From the NCBI GenBank assembly GCA_020438915.1, contig JAGQTR010000066.1, positions 20,590-26,016 on the forward strand: a DNA stretch of 5,427 nt, read 5' to 3'. Below the pieces are notes generated by a model. It saw nothing but the letters and a program-made list of their open reading frames with translations, searched no databases and was not told the DNA's origin. The number at the start of each line of letters is the position of its first letter. Position 1 is the stretch's first letter. A program made the position numbers and the translations under genes. The DNA is from Mycobacterium sp. Its GTDB lineage: Bacteria > Actinomycetota > Actinomycetes > Mycobacteriales > Mycobacteriaceae. Of the stretch, positions 1 through 4,138 are shown piece after piece.

Positions 1-641
1 GCGAACGTCGATACGAAGCTGCCGGGTGCGCCGCCCTGGGCGTAGACGTTGAACAGGTAGCTGGCCAGGAAGCCGACGAAGGCGATGATCCCGGTGAGGG
101 CGACACCGACCATGATGGCCGCGGCGAATCGCGGCACCACCATGCGGCGGATCACCGAGACGCCCATGACCTCCATGGCGTCGAGCTCATCACGCATCTT
201 GCGGGAACCGAGGTCGGCGGTGACGGCCGATCCGACGGCCGAGGCCATCATGATCGCCGCCACCAGCGAAGCGGCCTGGCGGATAACGGCCAGCCCGCTG
301 GCCGCGCCGGCCAGCGAGGTGGCCCCGACCTGATTGGCCAGCAAGGCGAATTGGACCGACAGCGTGACCCCGATCGGCAGCGCCACCAGGATGGTCGGCA
401 TCACCGCGGTCGAGGCCATGAAGGCGCCCTGCCGGACGAACTCACCCCACTGGAACTTGCCGGTGAACAGGTCTATGAAGAAGTACTGGATGGTGCGCAC
501 CGCCAAGACGCACTGATGCCCCACGGTGGCCAGTGATTCCAGGGGGTGTCGCTTGACGTATCCCTTGGTCCAGTCCTCGATCTCGGCCACACCGTCGCGC
601 CTCTTGGCGTCGTTGGACGGGAGTTCCTGCTCGATGGTCAT
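1..641 (-). CDS. YrbE/MlaE-family ABC transporter permease of an Mce system (partial, C-terminus off left edge)
   Basis: This is an inner-membrane permease of an Mce lipid or steroid import system, where YrbE pairs work with six Mce proteins and an MceG/Mkl-type ATPase. I read 213 codons from ATG at 641 down to base 3; family members are usually 250-290 residues, so roughly 70 are missing. A charged N-terminal extension (about residues 1-33) precedes hydrophobic segments near 76-102, 113-140 and 172-200. The family hallmark is clear at 142-160 (ADLGSRKMRDELDAMEVMG), followed by VVPR at 168-171; in MlaE proteins this region faces the ATPase. The start has only a weak purine stretch upstream, so translation may be coupled to the small ORF ending 14 bases before it. 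Its place beside a divergent promoter suggests the A-type, first permease of the operon. The family is sure; the particular mce operon is not identifiable here. Confidence 0.93.
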   Translation of the reverse strand, partial: MTIEQELPSNDAKRRDGVAEIEDWTKGYVKRHPLESLATVGHQCVLAVRTIQYFFIDLFTGKFQWGEFVRQGAFMASTAVMPTILVALPIGVTLSVQFALLANQVGATSLAGAASGLAVIRQAASLVAAIMMASAVGSAVTADLGSRKMRDELDAMEVMGVSVIRRMVVPRFAAAIMVGVALTGIIAFVGFLASYLFNVYAQGGAPGSFVSTF

Positions 642-655
642 TGCTGGGTGCCCGC

Positions 656-727
656 TCAGCCGACGACCCGCAGTGAGCTGTGCCCCGGCACGAAGCGCAG
701 GCCGCCCAACGACTTCCAGTTGGTCAA
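656..727 (-). CDS. Candidate 23-aa leader peptide or small ORF upstream of yrbE
   Basis: A short frame starts at TTG (727-725) and ends at TGA (658-656), 14 bases before the yrbE ATG. Its product would be 23 residues, beginning MTNWKSLGG and ending SLRVVG. Two things favour translation: an AGGAG ribosome site (complement of 734-738) sits six bases before the TTG, better than the site of yrbE itself, and 22 of 23 codons end in G or C, as expected for coding sequence in a GC-rich actinobacterium. It would lie in the yrbE leader if the promoter at 785-812 is used. I recognise no homolog and no run of one amino acid that would suggest attenuation. It could instead be the 3-prime remnant of a decayed gene, or chance. 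Confidence 0.3.
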   Translation of the reverse strand: MTNWKSLGGLRFVPGHSSLRVVG

Positions 728-784
728 AGCAGGCTCCTGCGGATCGGTGGCGATGTACGGAGGTCAGGGTAGAGCGCGTTCGCA

Positions 785-812
785 CTTTTACGGTCGCTTT
801 CGCCAAGATCAA
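785..812 (-). promoter_or_regulatory. Putative sigma-A-like promoter for yrbE
   Basis: Read on the minus strand, TTGATC (complement of 807-812) and TAAAAG (complement of 785-790) are separated by 16 bases. Each matches four of six consensus positions. Transcription would start near 777-779, giving a leader of about 136 bases that includes the candidate small ORF. Spacing and matches are plausible but unremarkable, and mycobacterial -35 boxes are poorly conserved. Confidence 0.35.
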
Positions 813-818
813 TTCTTG
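804..818. promoter_or_regulatory. 15-bp inverted repeat, candidate operator
   Basis: CAAGA (804-808) and TCTTG (814-818) form a perfect dyad around TCAAT. It covers the proposed -35 box of the minus-strand promoter, a common place for a repressor to bind. mce operons are known to be controlled by local regulators (GntR, TetR types), but this motif matches none that I can name. Confidence 0.3.
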
Positions 819-952
819 CGTCCTGCGCGACCGGGCAACAACGACCCGTTCGGAAGCCGCCGCCCGACCAGTTCTGTCGGAAACGACGAAATCCGCGAGG
901 CCATCTGCACCGTTTCGCCGCACAGGCCCCACCGATCGGGTAATCGTGTGTT

Positions 953-958
953 GGGAGG
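953..958 (+). promoter_or_regulatory. Strong ribosome binding site that decides the start of the secreted-protein gene
   Basis: GGGAGG abuts an ATG at 959 with no spacing, which would not allow normal initiation there. The in-frame ATG at 965 lies six bases downstream, an ideal distance, so 965 is chosen as the start; the longer reading only adds two residues. Confidence 0.7.
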
Positions 959-964
959 ATGCAA

Positions 965-1567
965 ATGGGCGCGAATACAGTCCGGCGGCTAGGTTCTGCT
1001 TTGGGGTGCGCCGTAGCGATGGCCGTCAGCATGGTGGTGGGGTCCGGCCAGGCCACCGCCGAATCGGACCCGCCGCCGCTGCCGGTGTTCGTCCCGGGGC
1101 CCACCAACTGGTCGCCGAACTTCGACATCTGGCCGTACAACACGTTCACATATCAGGTCACGCCCCAGATGGTCGGCGGCATGTCGGACTCATGCCAGTG
1201 GTTCAACGCGCAGTTCGACCCGCTGATGGGACAGATCAACGACTTCAACCGCCGCCTCGGCGACCTTCATGACGACTATTCGACCGGCGGGCTGCAGCAG
1301 CAAGCCAATGCCGTTGTCGCGAACATCGATCAGTCGACGGCCTTTCTGGCTCCCCGGGTGGCGCCGCTGACCATCACCAACACGCCCAATAATTTCGGAC
1401 CGTACTCACCGATCTACGGGGGCGAAGCGATCACCAGCGTGACGTTCCAACTGACCCGCATCGCCGAGAGCATGCGCCAGCAGGATCCTGCAGGGGTCAC
1501 CCACGCCAATATCGTCGCCGCCATCGGATGGGGCAACGCGCTGCGAGACTTGGGGGCGTGCAACTGA
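965..1567 (+). CDS. Secreted mycobacterial protein of unknown function, two cysteines in the mature part
   Basis: The product is 200 residues. A Sec-type signal peptide is clear: VRR near the N-terminus, a hydrophobic core at about 9-26, and a likely cleavage after ATA at residue 32. The mature protein starts acidic and proline-rich (SDPPPLPVFVPGP) and has several aromatic residues near 49-63 (W49, F53, W56, Y58, F61, Y63). It has just two cysteines, C77 in SDSCQWF and C199 at the penultimate position, which could form one disulfide after export. It resembles small exported mycobacterial hypothetical proteins that I remember as a family without a known role, containing similar VPGP.W.P..D..PYN and QW.NAQ motifs. 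C15 lies inside the hydrophobic core and does not make a good lipobox, so I do not call a lipoprotein. It is 123 bases upstream of the Mam-type gene on the same strand. Confidence 0.85.
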   Translation: MGANTVRRLGSALGCAVAMAVSMVVGSGQATAESDPPPLPVFVPGPTNWSPNFDIWPYNTFTYQVTPQMVGGMSDSCQWFNAQFDPLMGQINDFNRRLGDLHDDYSTGGLQQQANAVVANIDQSTAFLAPRVAPLTITNTPNNFGPYSPIYGGEAITSVTFQLTRIAESMRQQDPAGVTHANIVAAIGWGNALRDLGACN

Positions 1568-1612
1568 CACCTTCGACCAGGTTCGCCGATCCTCACCGAC
1601 ATCGGCCGGTCC

Positions 1613-1641
1613 GTGTCACCGTCCCCCGGGGCGGTTATGGT
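1613..1641 (+). promoter_or_regulatory. Possible promoter for the Mam-type gene
   Basis: GTGTCA (1613-1618) and TATGGT (1636-1641) are 17 bases apart and each matches four of six consensus positions. The spacer contains the perfect 8-bp palindrome CCCCGGGG (1624-1631), which could bind a regulator or simply reflect base composition. A start near 1648 would give a leader of about 43 bases. If real, the Mam and oxidoreductase genes could be expressed apart from the secreted-protein gene. Confidence 0.27.
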
Positions 1642-1690
1642 GTCCCATTGTCTCCCGGTGTGCTCTCCGGATCGCCGGGACGAAGGGTAG

Positions 1691-2401
1691 GTGGTTGAGG
1701 TGAAGTCTCCGGCTGAAACCGCAGAGGCACACAGCGAATCGGACGACGACGGAACCGCCGGCGCGGCATCCGACGTCGAAGCCGGCGACGCGAACGGCGA
1801 CGACGGCGACGACGGCGACGCGGAGTCGGCCACTCAAGACGCCGGTGCCGACTCCGCCGACGGCTCCACCGACGAGGACCGGGCCGAATCGGGCACCGAC
1901 GATGAACCCGCAGCTCCCAAGGGGCGCAGCCGATCCAAGATTCGGTGGATCGCCGCGGTGGTGCTGGTTGCGGTGCTGGCAGTGGCCGGCTACGAGGGCT
2001 GGGTGCTGTTTCAGCACCACCAGAAGGATGTCGCGGCCGCGCAAGCACTCGAGGCGGCTGAGAAGTTCGCCGTCACGCTGACCACCATCGACCCGAACGC
2101 GATCGACACCAACATCGCCGGCGTCCTCGACGGCTCGACCGGCCAGTTCAAGGATCTGTATCAGCAATCCAGCGCTCAGCTCCGGCAGGTCCTGATCGAC
2201 AACAAGGCAGCGGCCAACGGCATGGTCATCGACGCGGGCGTCAAGTCCGCCACGAAGGATCGGGTCGAGGTGGTGCTGTTCATCGATCAGGCGGTGAGCA
2301 ATGCGACCGCCCCCGCCCCGCAGTTGGACCGCAGCCGTGTCGTGATGACGATGGAGAAGGTTGACGGCCGGTGGCTGGCCAGCAAGGTCGACCTGCCCTG
2401 A
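1691..2401 (+). CDS. Mce-associated (Mam-type) membrane protein with acidic cytoplasmic N-terminal tail
   Basis: The 236-residue product has the usual Mam layout. Residues 1-76 are a low-complexity acidic tail (26 Asp/Glu, only one Lys and one Arg). A basic patch at 77-85 (K77, R79, R81, K83, R85) leads into one membrane helix at about 86-107, so the positive-inside rule places the tail in the cytoplasm. The outside domain (108-236) carries features I associate with this family: VLDGSTGQF at 145-153, a following helix, and EKVDGRWLASKV near the C-terminus; this domain class is thought to have an NTF2-like fold. Mam proteins support Mce transporters, for example by stabilising their components. 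GTG at 1691 directly follows a TAG stop and has AAGGG at 1683-1687; GTG at 1700 is an alternative. The oxidoreductase gene starts 41 bases after its stop. Family confidence is high; the partner Mce system is inferred. Confidence 0.88.
   Translation: MVEVKSPAETAEAHSESDDDGTAGAASDVEAGDANGDDGDDGDAESATQDAGADSADGSTDEDRAESGTDDEPAAPKGRSRSKIRWIAAVVLVAVLAVAGYEGWVLFQHHQKDVAAAQALEAAEKFAVTLTTIDPNAIDTNIAGVLDGSTGQFKDLYQQSSAQLRQVLIDNKAAANGMVIDAGVKSATKDRVEVVLFIDQAVSNATAPAPQLDRSRVVMTMEKVDGRWLASKVDLP
1784..1822 (+). repeat. Short tandem GGCGACGAC-type repeat in the acidic tail
   Basis: GGCGACGAC occurs at 1796-1804 and 1805-1813 and as GGCGACGCG at 1814-1822; a related GGCGACGCG unit starts at 1784. In frame the array encodes a Gly-Asp-rich stretch, residues 32-44 of the Mam-type protein. 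Its 9-base unit keeps the frame, so slippage would change tail length without breaking the gene. Confidence 0.75.
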
Positions 2402-2442
2402 CATCGCCGACAGCGACCTGAGCCTGCCGATCGGAGAACATC

Positions 2443-3621
2443 GTGGACGTGGCGATCAGCGGAGCCGGCATCGCAGGCCCGACGCTCGCCTACTGGCTGC
2501 ACCGCGCCGGTCACGTCCCGACATTGATCGAGCAGGCACATGCGCTGCGTACCGGCGGCTACGTCATCGACTTCTGGGGCTTGGGATACGCGGTGGCCCA
2601 GCGGATGGGGATCGAAGCCGCTGTTCGGGACGCGGGCTACCAAGTGCAATCCCTGCGCGCCGTCGACAGCACCGGCGGCAAGGTGGCCGAGGTCTCGGTC
2701 GACGCCTTCCGCCGCGCCACCGACGGGCGCTACACCAGCATCGCCCGCTCGGATCTCGCCGCCGAGATCTACGCCACCGTCGCCGACAATGTCGAGACCG
2801 TATTCGGCGATACCATCACCGCCCTCGACGACAGACCCGACGGCGTCGGACTGACGTTCGCCAACGGGCCCGACCGCAAGGTCGACCTCGTCATCGGTGC
2901 CGACGGGCTGCATTCCACGGTGCGCCGCTTGGCCTTTCCAGACTCCGACGGGCATGAGCGCTTCCTGGGCTGCATGGTGGCGGCGTGCGTCGTGGAAGGC
3001 TACCGGCCACGCGATGAACTGACGTACCTCACCTACAACGTTCCCGGGCGTCAGATCGGCCGATTCACCCTCCGCGACGATCGCACGCTGTTCCTGTTCG
3101 TAGGGCGCGCCGAAAAGCCCGGCGAGGTCGGTGATGTCGACGCGTGCCGGGCCTGGCTGCGTGCCGAGTTCGGCAACGCGGGCTGGGAGGCCCCGCAGAT
3201 CCTCACCGCGGTAGCCGATGCGCAGGACCTGTATTTCGACGTCGTCAGCCAGATTCGCCTCGCCCGATGGTCGCGCGGTCGCGTGGCGCTGGTCGGCGAC
3301 GCCGCGGCGTGCCCATCGTTGCTTGCCGGTGAAGGAACCGGATTGGCGATGCTCGAGGCTTACGTGCTGGCAGGCGAACTGCAGGCCGCGCGGGGGAACC
3401 ATGCCAGAGCCTTCGCTGAGTACGAACGCCGGCTGCACTCGTTCGTCGAGGGAAAACAGGACGATGCGCTGCGCATGGTCGGATTTTTTGCCGCCGAGAC
3501 CAAGTTGGGCCTGTGGCTGCGTAACCTCGGCATGCGTGCTGCGCAGCTCCCGGCAGTGGCAAATCTGCTGGTTGCACGCGCGTTTCGGGACGATTTCGAA
3601 CTTCCCGGCTATACGATGTGA
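2443..3621 (+). CDS. FAD-dependent oxidoreductase / monooxygenase (PHBH-fold, TetX-like)
   Basis: The 392-residue product has the full set of marks of group A flavin monooxygenases. The N-terminal Rossmann motif GAGIAG is at 7-12, with E30 ending the second strand to bind the FAD ribose. RSDL at 102-105 is the conserved Arg region. The DG motif GADGLHSTVR is at 152-161, and the second FAD motif VALVGDAAACPS at 281-292, with GEGTGLAMLEAYVLAGEL following at 296-313. Many relatives have His or Pro soon after GDAA; here it reads AACPS. The C-terminal part (about 355-390, ending near ELPGY) matches actinobacterial members that I remember. Such enzymes use NAD(P)H and oxygen to hydroxylate aromatic, polyketide or other hydrophobic substrates; this substrate cannot be read from sequence. 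The start is GTG at 2443 with GGAGA at 2433-2437, five bases upstream. The 41-base gap to the Mam gene suggests co-transcription. Confidence 0.9.
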   Translation: MDVAISGAGIAGPTLAYWLHRAGHVPTLIEQAHALRTGGYVIDFWGLGYAVAQRMGIEAAVRDAGYQVQSLRAVDSTGGKVAEVSVDAFRRATDGRYTSIARSDLAAEIYATVADNVETVFGDTITALDDRPDGVGLTFANGPDRKVDLVIGADGLHSTVRRLAFPDSDGHERFLGCMVAACVVEGYRPRDELTYLTYNVPGRQIGRFTLRDDRTLFLFVGRAEKPGEVGDVDACRAWLRAEFGNAGWEAPQILTAVADAQDLYFDVVSQIRLARWSRGRVALVGDAAACPSLLAGEGTGLAMLEAYVLAGELQAARGNHARAFAEYERRLHSFVEGKQDDALRMVGFFAAETKLGLWLRNLGMRAAQLPAVANLLVARAFRDDFELPGYTM

Positions 3622-3680
3622 CGGGCGTAACCACGCTGCTTATCGCAGTCGGCGGAAAACTCCGTTCGGACGTTGCCCGT
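3621..3680 (+). other. Cluster of small hairpins at the end of the oxidoreductase gene
   Basis: Directly at the stop codon are several short dyads: GCGT-AACC-ACGC (3625-3636), CTGC-TTATC-GCAG (3636-3648) and CGGA-AAAC-TCCG (3653-3664). ACGGGC (3621-3626) and GCCCGT (3675-3680) could enclose the last two as a branched structure. There is no U-run, so this is at most a weak, non-classical terminator; the arms are short enough to arise by chance. Confidence 0.25.
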
Positions 3681-3707
3681 TCAGGGTTCAGATTGGCATG
3701 ACATTGC

Positions 3708-3758
3708 TGGGTGCGGAATTAGCTGAGTGAAGGCCGAAAAGCCGACCTGACGCACCCA
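3708..3758. repeat. 8-bp inverted repeat with 35-base loop, possible terminator or RNA stem
   Basis: TGGGTGCG (3708-3715) pairs perfectly with CGCACCCA (3751-3758). Inside the loop is a small GGC-CGAAAA-GCC hairpin (3732-3743). It lies 86 bases after the oxidoreductase stop codon. There is no U-run after it on either strand, so if it ends transcription it is not a classical intrinsic terminator. Confidence 0.35.
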
Positions 3759-3849
3759 AATCACCGAATCAGCACCTGCGATCGGTCCGCTCGATAGCCT
3801 CGCGAAAGATCGTCGTGCCCAAACGACGGGTGACTTGCTGCGCGCCCCC

Positions 3850-3904
3850 GACCCAGGCACCGAGGTCGTGTTGGCGCGAGCGCAGTGAGATTCGAGCCTG
3901 GGTC
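3850..3904. repeat. 9-bp perfect inverted repeat with internal hairpin, candidate structured element
   Basis: GACCCAGGC (3850-3858) pairs with GCCTGGGTC (3896-3904). After a small 2-by-1 internal loop, CGA (3861-3863) can pair with TCG (3892-3894), and a central hairpin TCGTG-TTGG-CGCGA (3866-3879, one G-U pair) fits inside. The 55-base unit could therefore fold as a long irregular stem. It lies upstream of the promoter proposed for the next gene, so it would not be in that gene's leader. It could be a DNA binding site, a terminator without U-run, or part of a small RNA. Confidence 0.4.
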
Positions 3905-4059
3905 AGCCAATCATGTGCAGTTCGGCGGTGCTGCGCCACAGTCGTCCGCGGCGTCGCGCCGAAGATTACCGCGCAACGCGCACAGCGAACGATTACGGCT
4001 TGCCCGAAGGCTTCAAACCGGGGCCGATCACAAAAGAAACGACTCGAGATCTTGATTTG

Positions 4060-4089
4060 CTGACCATTGTGTTGTCGTCGGTGTAAATT
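4060..4089 (+). promoter_or_regulatory. Putative promoter for the GjpA-like gene
   Basis: CTGACC (4060-4065, matching the TGAC core of the -35 box) and TAAATT (4084-4089) are 18 bases apart. The -10 lies in a locally AT-rich stretch that stands out from the GC-rich surroundings. A start near 4096 would leave a leader of about 43 bases. This is the best promoter-like match in the window. Confidence 0.45.
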
Positions 4090-4102
4090 AACGAAACCGT
4101 TA
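4089..4102. promoter_or_regulatory. 14-bp dyad TAACG-AAAC-CGTTA at the -10/start region, candidate operator
   Basis: TAACG (4089-4093) and CGTTA (4098-4102) form a perfect inverted repeat just at and after the -10 box, where a bound repressor would block transcription. It loosely recalls AAC..GTT sites of mycobacterial TetR regulators, but the spacing does not fit the KstR palindrome, so no regulator is named. Confidence 0.3.
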
Positions 4103-4138
4103 CGACCGAGGGCGTCGACGCGAGAGATAGGAACAACC

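Larger units (their letters stand above)
642..964. promoter_or_regulatory. Divergent intergenic control region between yrbE and the secreted-protein gene
   Basis: This 323-base gap separates two genes pointing away from each other, so it should carry promoters for both. For the minus strand I see a candidate sigma-A-like promoter, an overlapping dyad and a short ORF with a good ribosome site, listed separately. A second weaker dyad, CCGAC-N7-GTCGG, lies at 864-880. For the plus-strand gene I find a strong ribosome site but no convincing -10/-35 pair; TAATCG at 941-946 is the nearest -10-like hexamer and lacks the conserved final T. Longer open frames through this region are in the wrong frames for either gene and look like nothing known. 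Confidence 0.6.
3622..4138. other. 517-base intergenic region without a convincing gene
   Basis: No frame here looks like a real protein. The longest, on the minus strand (3769-4152), would start inside the next gene and is Arg/Cys-rich with no recognisable domain. What the region does hold is two larger inverted repeats (3708-3758 and 3850-3904), small hairpins right after the upstream stop codon, and a promoter with a dyad at the right end. The size and the structures leave room for an unannotated small RNA or for a terminator plus long promoter region; I saw no tRNA fold. Confidence 0.6.

Noticed and set aside
85..516. Plus-strand open frames opposite yrbE
   Set aside because: They are antisense to the minus-strand permease, whose MlaE signature and membrane segments are unmistakable.
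1001..1012. Possible lipobox (ALGC) in the secreted protein
   Set aside because: C15 lies within the hydrophobic core of the signal peptide, the -3 residue is Ala rather than Leu/Val/Ile, and a much better signal peptidase I site follows at residue 32.
724..1149. A 141-codon minus-strand frame overlapping the secreted-protein gene
   Set aside because: Most of it is antisense to a gene with a clear signal peptide and ribosome site, and it has no ribosome site or recognisable domain of its own.
2287..3438. A 383-codon open frame on the minus strand, antisense to the oxidoreductase gene
   Set aside because: Long antisense frames are common opposite GC-rich genes. The plus-strand product has complete FAD motifs, while the antisense product shows no recognisable domain and would overlap the Mam gene end.
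3694..3709. TTGGCATGACATTGCT resembles a sigma-54 promoter
   Set aside because: The GG to GC distance is 9 rather than 10 bases, and mycobacteria are not known to have sigma-54.
3850..3904. tRNA-like reading because of GATTCGA and closing stem
   Set aside because: The stem encloses only 55 bases and no anticodon or D arm can be placed.
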